Shown here in pieces: positions 48,378-56,907 of a DNA stretch of 64,000 nucleotides. This stretch comes from Bordetella pertussis 18323 (GTDB lineage Bacteria; Pseudomonadota; Gammaproteobacteria; Burkholderiales; Burkholderiaceae_B). The DNA is taken from assembly GCF_000306945.1 (NCBI RefSeq), contig NC_018518.1:1178001-1242000 (forward strand). The letters are read 5' to 3'. The notes beneath the pieces are model-generated. The model worked only from the letters and a program-made list of their open reading frames with translations, was not told where the DNA came from and searched no databases. The translations under genes and the position numbers were made by a program. Numbering within the stretch: the first letter of the stretch is position 1; each line of letters opens with the position of its first letter.

Positions 48378-50468
48378 ATGACTACTTTGATCTGCGATTG
48401 CAATCGCACGATGCCGCTGCAGCCCGAGGCATTGGGCCAGGCGCTCGGCGAAACGCTGACACTGCACTCCACCTTGTGCCGCCGCGAAGCCGGCGCATTC
48501 CAGGCGGCCATCCGCGACGGCCAGGACGTGGTCGTCGCCTGTACCCAGGAAAAACGCCTGTTCGGCGAGCTGGGCGGCGCCACGCAAGGCGCGGTGTCGC
48601 CGGTGCGCTTCGTCAACATCCGCGAGACCGGCGGCTGGAGCCGCGACGCCGCCCAGGCCATGCCCAAGCTGGCCGCCTTGCTGGCGGCCGCGCACCTGCC
48701 CGAACCCGATCCGGTCGCCACCGTGACGTACAAGAGCGGCGGCCGCCTGCTGATCATCGGCTCGCTGGACCAGGCCGAGCAGGCCGCGGCCTTGCTGGAC
48801 GACGTGCTCGATGTCACGTTGTTCGGCCAGGGGCCGGGCCGCGCGGGCGGCGCCCAGGAGCGCCGCTACCCCGTGCTGAGCGGACGCATCGACAGCCTGC
48901 AGGGCTGGCTGGGCGCGTTCGAGTTGCGCTGGACCCGCGGCAACCCGATCGACCTGGACCTGTGCACGCGCTGCAACGCCTGTATTAGCGCTTGTCCGGA
49001 CGGCGCCATCGGCCTGGACTACCAGGTCGACACGGCCCGATGTACCTCGCACCGGGCCTGCGAGCAGGCCTGTACCGTGGCGGGCGCGATCGATTTCTCG
49101 CGTTCGCCGGAAAACTTCACCGACCAATACGACCTGGTGCTGGACCTGGGCGGCACGCCGCTGTTCACCCAGCACGCGCCGCCGCAGGGCTATTTCGCCT
49201 GGGGTGGCCAGGCGCCCGCGACCTTGCTGCGTTTGCGCGAGCTGGTCGGCGAATTCGAAAAGCCCAAATTCTTCGACTACCGCCAGCAACTGTGCGCGCA
49301 TAGCCGCAACGAAACCGTCGGCTGCCGCGCCTGTATCGATATCTGCTCGGCGCGCGCCATCAGCAGCGACAGCCACCACCAGCGCATCGTCGTCAATCCC
49401 AGCCTGTGCGTCGGGTGCGGGGCCTGCACCACCGTCTGCCCCAGCGGCGCGTTGACCTACACCTATCCGCGCGCGACCGACCAGGGCTCGAAGCTGCGCA
49501 CGCTGCTGGCGACCTACGCCAAGGCCGGCGGCCAGGACGCGATGCTGCTGCTGCACAGCCAGCAGGAGGGCGCACGCCTGGTCGAGCAACTCGGCCGCCA
49601 GGCGGCGCTCAAGCAGGCCGATGGCGTGCCGGCCAACGTCATCCCGATGGCGCTGTGGCACACGGCCAGCGTCGGGCTGGACCTGTGGCTGTCGGCGGTG
49701 GCGTTCGGCGCGCGCCACATCGCCGTGCTGACCACCGCCGAAGAGGCGCCGCAATACCTGGAGGGCCTGCAGGCACAATTCGCGCAGGCGCAGGCCATCC
49801 TGAACGGGCTGGGCTATGCGGGCATCCACCTGAGCCTGGTGCCGGCCGATACGCCGCAGGCGCTCGATGCCGCGCTGCGGCAGTTGGCGCCCGCCCAGGG
49901 GCCGGCCGTGGCGGCGCGCCATGCGGTCGTGCAGGAAAAGCGCAGCACGCTGGACCTGGCGCTGGATCACCTGGTGGCGCATGCCCCGGCGCCCGCGCCC
50001 GAGAGCATCGCGCTGCCGGCCGGCGCGCCGGGCGCGGGAGCGCCATTCGGCACCGTGGCCGTCGACAGCGACGCCTGTACCTTGTGCATGAGCTGCGTCA
50101 GCGCCTGTCCGTCCAACGCCTTGCTGGACAACCCGCAGTCGCCGCAATTGCGCATGGTCGAGAAGAACTGCGTGCAGTGCGGCCTGTGCGCCACCACCTG
50201 TCCCGAGAACGCCATCACGCTGGTGCCGCGCCTGCTGCTTGCGCCGCGGCGCCGCGAAGCCGTGGTCCTCAACGAAAGCGCGCCGTTCCATTGTGTGCGC
50301 TGCAACAAGGCTTTCGGCACCCAGAAGGGGGTCGAAGCCATGCTGGGCCGCCTGGGCGGCCACGCCATGTTCCAGGGCGCGGCGCTGGAACGGCTGAAAA
50401 TGTGCGGCGACTGCCGCGTGATCGATCTGTATTCCGCCGAAAACGAAACCCGGATCACCGACCTATGA
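48378..50468 (+). CDS. Large multi-cluster 4Fe-4S ferredoxin of the formate dehydrogenase cluster
   Basis: 696-aa protein with many Cys clusters: CTRCNACISACPDGAIGLDY, CTSHRACEQAC, CRACIDICSARAISS, CVGCGACTTVCPSGALTY, CTLCMSCVSACPSNALLD and CVQCGLCATTCPENAI. Two CxxC pairs follow near the C-terminus (CVRCNKAFG, CGDCRVIDL). It lacks a signal peptide, so it should act in the cytoplasm as an electron relay, perhaps from the formate dehydrogenase or during its maturation. Such proteins sit beside DUF3305/DUF3306 and TorD genes. ATG at 48378; overlaps the chaperone gene by four bases. Confidence 0.85.
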   Translation: MTTLICDCNRTMPLQPEALGQALGETLTLHSTLCRREAGAFQAAIRDGQDVVVACTQEKRLFGELGGATQGAVSPVRFVNIRETGGWSRDAAQAMPKLAALLAAAHLPEPDPVATVTYKSGGRLLIIGSLDQAEQAAALLDDVLDVTLFGQGPGRAGGAQERRYPVLSGRIDSLQGWLGAFELRWTRGNPIDLDLCTRCNACISACPDGAIGLDYQVDTARCTSHRACEQACTVAGAIDFSRSPENFTDQYDLVLDLGGTPLFTQHAPPQGYFAWGGQAPATLLRLRELVGEFEKPKFFDYRQQLCAHSRNETVGCRACIDICSARAISSDSHHQRIVVNPSLCVGCGACTTVCPSGALTYTYPRATDQGSKLRTLLATYAKAGGQDAMLLLHSQQEGARLVEQLGRQAALKQADGVPANVIPMALWHTASVGLDLWLSAVAFGARHIAVLTTAEEAPQYLEGLQAQFAQAQAILNGLGYAGIHLSLVPADTPQALDAALRQLAPAQGPAVAARHAVVQEKRSTLDLALDHLVAHAPAPAPESIALPAGAPGAGAPFGTVAVDSDACTLCMSCVSACPSNALLDNPQSPQLRMVEKNCVQCGLCATTCPENAITLVPRLLLAPRRREAVVLNESAPFHCVRCNKAFGTQKGVEAMLGRLGGHAMFQGAALERLKMCGDCRVIDLYSAENETRITDL

Positions 50469-51094
50469 ACGTATCCGTCACTTTCGCCTCCATCGCCGCC
50501 CCGGGCTTCGACGAAGAGGTCGCCCGCGCCGAGATCTACGGGCTGCTGGCGCAGCTGTACTATGCGCCGCCGCCGTCCGACCTGCTTGCGCAGCTGCGCG
50601 CCGCGCCCAGGCAGGCGCCCGACCAGGGCGGCTTTCTCGAGGCCTCGTGGCAGGCGCTGGTTGCCTGCGCGGCCGAGATGGGCGATGACGCGGTGCGGGC
50701 CGAATACGACGCTTTGTTCGGCGGCGTCGGCAAGCCCGATATCTACCTCTTCGCCTCGCACTACCTGACGGGCTTCCTGAACGAAAAGCCGCTGGTGGGG
50801 CTGCGCGACGACCTGGCCGCGCTGGGCCTGCGGCGCGACGCGGCCATGTCCGAGACCGAGGACCACATCGCCTATCTGTGCGAGGTGATGCGCTACCTGA
50901 TCGCCGGCGATGATGTCGCCGTGGCCAATCTGACGCAGCAGCGCCAGTTCCATGCGCGCCACCTGCGGCCCTGGATCGCGGATTTGTGCGATGCGATCGC
51001 GGCCCATCCCGCGGCGCGCTTCTACGGCGCGCTGGCCGAATTCACCCGCGCGTTCTTCAGCGTGGAGGCCCAGGCCTTCGACATGATGGCCTGA
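50465..51094 (+). CDS. TorD/DmsD-family molybdoenzyme chaperone
   Basis: 209-aa all-helical chaperone expected to bind the Tat signal of the formate dehydrogenase alpha subunit until cofactor is loaded. Features: RAEIYGLLAQLYYAPPPSDL, EYDALFGGVGKPDIYLFASH, YLTGFLNEKPLVGLRDDLAA and EDHIAYLCEVMRYLI, typical of the TorD family (the LFxG..KPDI..YLTG pattern). Overlap with the ferredoxin gene implies coupling; a possible promoter separates it from the structural genes. Confidence 0.85.
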   Translation: MNVSVTFASIAAPGFDEEVARAEIYGLLAQLYYAPPPSDLLAQLRAAPRQAPDQGGFLEASWQALVACAAEMGDDAVRAEYDALFGGVGKPDIYLFASHYLTGFLNEKPLVGLRDDLAALGLRRDAAMSETEDHIAYLCEVMRYLIAGDDVAVANLTQQRQFHARHLRPWIADLCDAIAAHPAARFYGALAEFTRAFFSVEAQAFDMMA

Positions 51095-51174
51095 TGTTCC
51101 AGGGGCCGCGCGCCCCAGATGAAATCGGTTCGTATTCAAGCTGCTGCATGCGGGCACCGCACCATGGCGTGCGG

Positions 51175-51203
51175 TTGTCGGAAGCTATATGCCGGGGTAC
51201 ATT
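51175..51203 (+). promoter_or_regulatory. Candidate sigma-70-like promoter of the formate dehydrogenase structural genes
   Basis: TTGTCG at 51175-51180, a 17-base spacer, then TACATT at 51198-51203; each box matches four of six consensus bases. It lies 42 bases before the ATG of the small Tat protein, in the only sizeable gap (151 bases) of the cluster. Confidence 0.45.
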
Positions 51204-51245
51204 ATGCAAAGAATTTCATATCCAGTTGTCCGGAAGGAGTCAGCC

Positions 51246-51455
51246 ATGTCGCAACGTCAACCCAACTTGTCGCGTCGTGCGTTCTTCGCCGGCGCAGCGA
51301 CGGTAGGCGCCGCCGCTGTCGGTGCGACCGTGCTTCCCGGCGCGCGGCCCGAGGCGTCCGGCGAGTCGGCTGCGGCCGCCAAGCCGCCCGCGGCAGGAGG
51401 CGGCTACCGCCTGAGCGAACACGTCAAGCGCTACTACAAAACCACCCTCGTTTGA
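51246..51455 (+). CDS. Small Tat-signal protein of the formate dehydrogenase region
   Basis: 69-aa protein: LSRRAFFAGAATVGAAAVGA is a twin-arginine signal (Arg10-Arg11), followed by a Pro/Ala-rich linker and a short conserved tail YRLSEHVKRYYKTTLV. Such mini-proteins regularly precede formate dehydrogenase alpha genes; they may be a small subunit or export partner, but the function is unproven. GGAAGGAG at 51233-51240 places the start at 51246. Fourteen bases separate it from fdhA. Confidence 0.85.
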   Translation: MSQRQPNLSRRAFFAGAATVGAAAVGATVLPGARPEASGESAAAAKPPAAGGGYRLSEHVKRYYKTTLV

Positions 51456-51469
51456 TACCGGAGCCCGGC

Positions 51470-54439
51470 ATGTTGCTGACCAAGAAAACCAGCGGAGCCG
51501 CTGCGGGCGCCTCCGAGTCGCACTTCATCCAGAGCCTGCGCCGCGGCATGGCGCAAGCGCTGCCCACGATGGACCGCCGCACCTTCCTGCGCCGCTCGGG
51601 CCTGGGTGTGGGCGCCGGCCTGGCCGCCACCCAGCTGTCGCTGGTCAAGCGCGCCGAAGCCGCCGAAGGCGATGGCAAGGTGGCCATCGGCAATACCAAG
51701 ATCGAAGTCCGCCGCACGGTCTGTACGCACTGTTCGGTGGGCTGTGCCGTCGACGCCGTGGTCGAGAACGGCGTCTGGGTGCGCCAGGAGCCGGTGTTCG
51801 ATTCGCCCATCAACCTGGGCGCGCACTGTGCCAAGGGCGCCTCCGTGCGCGAGCACGGGCACGGCGAGCACCGCCTGCGCTATCCCATGAAGCTGGTCAA
51901 CGGCAAGTACCAGCGCATCAGCTGGGATACCGCGTACGAGGAAATCACCGCCAAGCTGATGCAGTTGCGCAAGGAAAGCGGGCCCGACTCGGTCTACTGG
52001 ATCGGCTCGTCCAAGCACAACAACGAGCAGTCGTACCTGCTGCGCAAGTTCGTCAGCTTCTGGGGCAGCAACAACTGCGACCACCAGGCGCGTATCTGCC
52101 ACTCGACCACGGTGGCCGGCGTTGCGAATACATGGGGCTACGGCGCCATGACCAATTCGTACAACGACATGCAGAACTCCAAGGTGGCGCTGTACATCGG
52201 CTCGAACGCCGCCGAGGCCCACCCGGTCTCGATGCTGCACATGCTGCACGCCAAGGAAACCGGCTGCAAGATGATCGTGGTGGACCCGCGCTTTACCCGT
52301 ACGGCGGCCAAGGCCGACCAGTACGTGCGCATCCGCTCCGGCACCGATATTCCGTTTTTGTTCGGCCTGCTGTACCACATCTTCAAGAACGGCTGGGAAG
52401 ACCAGGCGTACATCGACGCGCGCGTCTACGGCATGGATGAGGTCAAGGCCGACATCCTGGCCAAGTGGTCGCCGGACAAGGTCGAGGAAGCCTGTGGCGT
52501 GGACGAGGCCACGATGTATTCGGTGGCCAAGACCATGCACGAGAACCGGCCCGGCACGCTGGTGTGGTGCATGGGCCAGACCCAGCACTCCATCGGCAAC
52601 GCCATGGTGCGCGCTTCCTGCATCGTGCAGCTGGCGCTGGGCAACGTCGGCAAGTCCGGCGGCGGCGCCAACATTTTCCGCGGCCACGACAACGTGCAGG
52701 GCGCCACCGACGTGGGCCCCAACCCCGACTCGCTGCCGGGCTACTACGGCCTGGCCGAAGGTTCCTGGAAGCACTTCGCCAACACCTGGGGCGTGGACTA
52801 CGAGTGGATCAAGGGCCGCTACGCGTCGCCGGCCATGATGACCAAGCCGGGCATCACCGTGTCGCGCTGGATCGACGGCGTGCTCGAGAACCCCGACCTG
52901 ATCGACCAGGACACCAACCTGCGCGCCGTGTTCTATTGGGGACACGCGCCCAACTCGCAGACGCGCGGGCTGGAAATGAAGCGGGCCATGGACAAGCTGG
53001 ACCTGCTGGTGGTGGTCGACCCGTATCCGTCGGCGACCGCGGCGATGGCCGCCATGCCGGGCAAGGCCGAAGACCTCAACCCCAACCGGGCGGTCTACCT
53101 GCTGCCGGCCGCGACGCAGTTCGAGACCAACGGCAGCTGTACCGCTTCCAACCGTTCGCTGCAATGGCGCGAGAAGGTCATCGATCCGCTGTGGGAGAGC
53201 CGCACCGACCACATGATCATGCATCAGCTGGCCGAGAAACTTGGCTTTGGCAAGGAGCTCAGCAAGAACTACAAGATGCAGAAGGTCAAGGGCATGGACG
53301 AGCCCGTGGTCGAGGACATCCTGCGCGAGATCAATGCCTCGGTCTGGGCCATCGGCTACACGGGCCAGAGCCCCGAGCGCCTGAAGGCCCACATGCGCAA
53401 CATGCACGTGTTCGACGTCAAAACGCTGCGCGCCAAGGGCGGCAAGGACGCCGAGACCGGCTACGACCTGACCGGCGACTACTTCGGCCTGCCGTGGCCA
53501 TGCTGGGGCAATCCCAGCCTCAAGCATCCCGGCACCGCCAACCTGTACGACACCAGCCTGCACGTGATGGACGGCAGCGGCAACTTCCGCGCCAACTTCG
53601 GCGTCGAGCGCAACGGCGTCAACCTGCTGGCGGCCGACGGCTCGCACTCCAAGGGCGCCGACCTGACCACCGGGTATCCCGAGTTCGACCACGTGCTGCT
53701 CAAGAAACTGGGCTGGTGGGAGGACCTGACGCCGGAAGAGCAGAAGGCCGCCGAAGGCAAGAACTGGAAGACCGACCCGTCGGGCGGCATCATCCGCGTG
53801 ACCATGAAGGTGCACGGCTGCCATCCGTTCGGCAACGCGCGGGCGCGCGCCGTGGTGTGGAACTTCCCCGACGCCATTCCGCAGCACCGCGAGCCGATCT
53901 ACGGCACGCGCCCGGACCTGGTCGCCAAGTACCCCACGCACAACGACCTCAAGACGTTCTGGCGCCTGCCCACGCTGTATACCTCCTTGCAGCAGAAGAA
54001 CGTTGCCGAGAAGCTGTACGAGAAGTTCCCGATCATCCTGACCTCGGGCCGCCTGGTCGAGTACGAGGGCGGGGGCGAGGAAACCCGCTCCAACCCCTGG
54101 CTGGCCGAACTGCAGCAGGAGAGCTTCGTCGAGCTCAACCCCAAGGCGGCGGCCGATCGCGGCATCCGCAACGGCGACCGGGTGTGGGTCCTGACGCCGA
54201 CCGGCGCGCGCCTGAACGTGCAGGCCCTGGTGACCGAGCGGGTCGGCCCCGATACGGCTTTCATGCCGTTCCACTTCTCGGGTCACTGGCAGGGCGTGGA
54301 CATGCTGGCCAGCTATCCGGAAGGCGCGGCGCCCATCGTGCGCGGCGAAGCGGTCAACACGGGCACCACGTACGGCTACGACTCCGTGACGATGATGCAG
54401 GAAACCAAGACCACGATCTGCAACATAGAAAAGGCCTGA
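51470..54439 (+). CDS. fdhA: Formate dehydrogenase, molybdenum/tungsten-bis-MGD alpha subunit (Cys type)
   Basis: 989-aa catalytic subunit oxidising formate to CO2, exported by Tat: MDRRTFLRRSGLGVGAGLAA with Arg36-Arg37. The N-terminal 4Fe-4S site is CTHCSVGC (Cys85, 88, 92) plus AHCAKGAS (Cys120). The metal ligand position is ARICHSTTVAGVANTWGYGA, where Cys210 (TGC) replaces selenocysteine, followed by the catalytic His. MGD-binding segments include WCMGQTQHSIGNAM and HFSGHWQGVDM. The length and motifs appear intact, but its beta subunit gene is broken, so membrane-coupled activity is doubtful. Confidence 0.94.
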   Translation: MLLTKKTSGAAAGASESHFIQSLRRGMAQALPTMDRRTFLRRSGLGVGAGLAATQLSLVKRAEAAEGDGKVAIGNTKIEVRRTVCTHCSVGCAVDAVVENGVWVRQEPVFDSPINLGAHCAKGASVREHGHGEHRLRYPMKLVNGKYQRISWDTAYEEITAKLMQLRKESGPDSVYWIGSSKHNNEQSYLLRKFVSFWGSNNCDHQARICHSTTVAGVANTWGYGAMTNSYNDMQNSKVALYIGSNAAEAHPVSMLHMLHAKETGCKMIVVDPRFTRTAAKADQYVRIRSGTDIPFLFGLLYHIFKNGWEDQAYIDARVYGMDEVKADILAKWSPDKVEEACGVDEATMYSVAKTMHENRPGTLVWCMGQTQHSIGNAMVRASCIVQLALGNVGKSGGGANIFRGHDNVQGATDVGPNPDSLPGYYGLAEGSWKHFANTWGVDYEWIKGRYASPAMMTKPGITVSRWIDGVLENPDLIDQDTNLRAVFYWGHAPNSQTRGLEMKRAMDKLDLLVVVDPYPSATAAMAAMPGKAEDLNPNRAVYLLPAATQFETNGSCTASNRSLQWREKVIDPLWESRTDHMIMHQLAEKLGFGKELSKNYKMQKVKGMDEPVVEDILREINASVWAIGYTGQSPERLKAHMRNMHVFDVKTLRAKGGKDAETGYDLTGDYFGLPWPCWGNPSLKHPGTANLYDTSLHVMDGSGNFRANFGVERNGVNLLAADGSHSKGADLTTGYPEFDHVLLKKLGWWEDLTPEEQKAAEGKNWKTDPSGGIIRVTMKVHGCHPFGNARARAVVWNFPDAIPQHREPIYGTRPDLVAKYPTHNDLKTFWRLPTLYTSLQQKNVAEKLYEKFPIILTSGRLVEYEGGGEETRSNPWLAELQQESFVELNPKAAADRGIRNGDRVWVLTPTGARLNVQALVTERVGPDTAFMPFHFSGHWQGVDMLASYPEGAAPIVRGEAVNTGTTYGYDSVTMMQETKTTICNIEKA

Positions 54440-54449
54440 GGAGATTGCC

Positions 54450-55077
54450 ATGGCTCGAATGAAATTTGTCTGTGATGCAGAGCGCTGTATCGAATGCAAT
54501 GCCTGCGTGACGGCGTGCAAGAACGAGCACGAAGTCCCCTGGGGCGTGAACCGCCGCCGCGTGGTGACGCTCAACGACGGCGTGCCCGGCGAGAAGTCCA
54601 TTTCGGTGGCCTGCATGCACTGCAGCGACGCGCCCTGCATGGCGGTGTGCCCGGTCCTGCTTCTACCGCACCGACGAGGGTGTGGTGCTGCACAACAAGG
54701 ACACCTGTATCGGCTGCGGCTACTGTTCGTACGCCTGTCCGTTCGGCGCGCCGCAGTTCCCCTCCGAAGGGGCCTTCGGCGTGCGTGGCAAGATGGACAA
54801 GTGCACGTTCTGCGCCGGCGGGCCGGAAGAGCACGGCAGCGCAGAGGAGTTCGAAAAGTATGGCCGCAACCGGCTGGCCGAGGGCAAGCTGCCGGCCTGC
54901 GCCGAAATGTGTTCGACCAAGGCGCTGCTGGCCGGCGACGGCGACGTGGTGGCCGACATCTTCCGCACCCGCGTGATCCATCGCGGCAAGGGCGCGGAAG
55001 TCTGGGGCTGAGGCACCGCCTATGGCTCCAAGCAGGCCGGGCAGCCGCCGGCCGCCGACGCCAAGGCCAAGCCATGA
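54450..55077 (+). pseudogene. fdhB: Formate dehydrogenase iron-sulfur (beta) subunit, frameshift plus premature stop
   Basis: About 209-aa 4Fe-4S electron-transfer subunit. The first part reads FVCDAERCIECNACVTACKN and SVACMHCSDAPCMAVCPV, then shifts frame between 54656 and 54657 where family logic expects CPVDCFYRTDEG. The rest resumes in the +1 frame (FYRTDEGVVLHNKDTCIGCG, YCSYACPFGAPQFPSEGAFG, KCTFCAGGPEEH). A second lesion, TGA at 55009-55011, replaces an expected Trp in VWGWGTAYG. Reading on, the frame ends at TGA 55075-55077, overlapping the next ATG by four bases, the likely original end. Confidence 0.9.
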
Positions 55078-55307
55078 AGACGAATCCGCGCCTTCTCCTG
55101 ATCGCAGCGGCCGCCGTGTTCGGCCTGGCCGCCTGCACCGAAAAACCGCAGGAGCTGCATTCCGGCGTCGTGGGCAAGCCTGCCTATGACGGCACGGGCA
55201 GCAATTTCGTCGCTCCGGGCTGGAAGCAGGGCGACAAGAACAGTTGGCAGCAAGAGTTGAAAGTTCGCGCCCAACGGGGCCAGAACGAGTACACCCGGGT
55301 CAACTGA
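55074..55307 (+). CDS. Small lipoprotein of the formate dehydrogenase operon
   Basis: 77-aa protein with a lipoprotein signal (LLLIAAAAVFGLAAC, lipobox LAAC, Cys about residue 21). A short polar mature part contains GKPAYDGTGSNFVAPGWKQG and SWQQELKVRAQRGQNEYTRV. It lies between beta and gamma subunit genes, overlapping the ancestral beta-subunit stop by four bases. It is probably a periplasmic accessory anchored to a membrane; the function is unknown. It is in the same frame as the fdhB start, which can misleadingly fuse the two. Confidence 0.82.
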   Translation: MKTNPRLLLIAAAAVFGLAACTEKPQELHSGVVGKPAYDGTGSNFVAPGWKQGDKNSWQQELKVRAQRGQNEYTRVN

Positions 55308-55319
55308 GCGGAGGTCGCC

Positions 55320-56477
55320 ATGATACGGTCACTGTTCGCGGCGCTGCTGGCAAGCGCCCTGCTGGCGACGGCGGGGGCGCAGACTGCCGCGCCGTCCGCC
55401 GGCGCGCCCGCCATGGGCGGCATCCAGAGCGCCAATATCTTCGAGGTCAAGCCCGACGCCAGCGAGCAGCCGGGCTATGCCGAGCAGACCAATGCCGAAC
55501 GCGCCAAGGTGCAGCCGGGCAACAATGCGCCCATGTGGCGGCAGGTCAACTCGGGCCAGCCCGGCTACAGCAGCCTGCCGGCCAGCGAGGCCCCCGAAGC
55601 CGGCGTGCTGATCCAGCGTTTCGTCCAGTATCCCGGCTCGCAGTACACCACGGCCGGCGAGGCCTGGCGCCAGGTGCGCAACAACTGGCTCATCCCGTAC
55701 GGCGGCGGCCTGCTGCTGATCGTGCTGGTGGCGATCGCGCTGTTCTTCCTGGCCAAGGGGCCGATGAAGCTGCGCGAGGCCGAGACCGGCCGCCGCATCG
55801 AGCGCTTCACGTACTTCGAGCGCGCCGCGCACTGGGTCAACGCCACGGCCTTCGTCATCCTGGCGCTGACGGGCATCGTCATCGCGTTCGGCAAGTTCTT
55901 CCTGCTGCCCATCATGGGCAGCGCGGCGTTCGGCTGGATGACGTGGCTGCTCAAGACCGTGCACAACTTCGTGGGTCCCGTGTTCGCGGTGTCGCTGCTG
56001 GTGGTCATCCTGACCTTCATCAAGGACAACCTGCCGCGCCGCGACGACCTGATCTGGTTGCGCAAGGGCGGCGGCCTCATCACCGGCGCGCACGTGCCTT
56101 CGCATCGCTTCAATGCCGGCGAGAAGATCATGTTCTGGGTCGGCATGCTGTTCCTGGGCGCGCTGGCGGTGGCCTCGGGCCTGTTCCTGGACCAGGTGTT
56201 CCCGGGCCTGTCGTACGTGCGCGGCAACATGCAGATCGCCCATATGGTGCATGCCGCGTCGGTCGTCCTGATGATGTGCATGATCATGGGGCACATCTAC
56301 CTGGGCACCATCGGCATGCGTGGCGCCTTCAAGGCCATGAAGACCGGCTATGTCGATGAAACGTGGGCGCGCGAGCACCACGAGCTGTGGTACGACGATA
56401 TCAAGGCGGGCAAGATTCCCGCCCAGCGCACGCCCGACAAATCGGCCAAGCGGCTGACCCGTCCGGCGGGCGCCTGA
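55320..56477 (+). CDS. fdhC: Formate dehydrogenase gamma subunit (cytochrome b)
   Basis: 385-aa membrane anchor that takes electrons from the beta subunit to quinone. It has a cleavable signal (LFAALLASALLATAGA), a periplasmic region of about 90 residues (MWRQVNSGQPGYSSLPASEA), then a helix (LLLIVLVAIALFFLA). The b-type cytochrome domain contains ERFTYFERAAHWVNATAFVI, TWLLKTVHNFVGPVFAVSLL, IAHMVHAASVVLMMCMIMGH and IYLGTIGMRGAFKAMKTGYV; His residues in these helices are haem-ligand candidates. The gene looks intact. Confidence 0.9.
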   Translation: MIRSLFAALLASALLATAGAQTAAPSAGAPAMGGIQSANIFEVKPDASEQPGYAEQTNAERAKVQPGNNAPMWRQVNSGQPGYSSLPASEAPEAGVLIQRFVQYPGSQYTTAGEAWRQVRNNWLIPYGGGLLLIVLVAIALFFLAKGPMKLREAETGRRIERFTYFERAAHWVNATAFVILALTGIVIAFGKFFLLPIMGSAAFGWMTWLLKTVHNFVGPVFAVSLLVVILTFIKDNLPRRDDLIWLRKGGGLITGAHVPSHRFNAGEKIMFWVGMLFLGALAVASGLFLDQVFPGLSYVRGNMQIAHMVHAASVVLMMCMIMGHIYLGTIGMRGAFKAMKTGYVDETWAREHHELWYDDIKAGKIPAQRTPDKSAKRLTRPAGA

Positions 56478-56499
56478 CCGTCCCGAGCCAGGAGGCACC

Positions 56500-56874
56500 A
56501 TGAAAAAGATTGCCGCGTTGATCATCGCCCTGGCCGCCGCGCCGGCCCTGGCCAAGCTGCCGCCGCCTACGCCCGAGGCCGCGGCCAAGGCCAAGGAGAC
56601 CGCGGCCAAGGCGGCCTGGTCGGGAAAAATGGATGCCTTCCGGCTGTGCCGCGTGCAGGACGAGGTGGCGGCGACTTACTTCGAGCGGGCCAAGGCGGCC
56701 GGCAAGACGACCCGCGCGCCCATGGCCACGCCCGAGTGCAAGGATCCGGGGCCGTTCGTCTACAACGTGGAAGACAAGCCGCGCGAGGCGGCGGGGGCGC
56801 ATTCGCCGGCCGATACGGCGGCCAAGCCGCCCAGTTCTCCCGCGCCGGCTGCCGAACAGAAGCCCGGCCAGTAG
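56500..56874 (+). CDS. Small exported protein of unknown function at the end of the formate dehydrogenase operon
   Basis: 124-aa protein with a signal peptide (KKIAALIIALAAAPALAKLP) and a mature part AAWSGKMDAFRLCRVQDEVA, ATYFERAKAAGKTTRAPMAT, PECKDPGPFVYN. It has two Cys (RLCRV, PECKD), then a Pro/Ala tail. It starts 22 bases after the gamma subunit gene with AGGAGGCACC before the ATG. I do not recognise a family; the position suggests a periplasmic helper. Confidence 0.75.
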   Translation: MKKIAALIIALAAAPALAKLPPPTPEAAAKAKETAAKAAWSGKMDAFRLCRVQDEVAATYFERAKAAGKTTRAPMATPECKDPGPFVYNVEDKPREAAGAHSPADTAAKPPSSPAPAAEQKPGQ

Positions 56875-56907
56875 CCCGGGCGGCAAGCCGCGCGGCGTCC
56901 GGCCGCC

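Noticed and set aside
55009..55011. TGA as a selenocysteine codon in the formate dehydrogenase beta subunit
   Set aside because: Selenocysteine belongs in the alpha subunit, which here uses Cys (TGC at 52097-52099). The position corresponds to an expected Trp near the C-terminus and no suitable hairpin was seen after it.
54450..55307. 285-aa single gene covering fdhB and the following lipoprotein
   Set aside because: The two true segments only share a frame because of the fdhB frameshift; the middle part is out of frame, and the lipoprotein has its own start, signal peptide and 4-base overlap.
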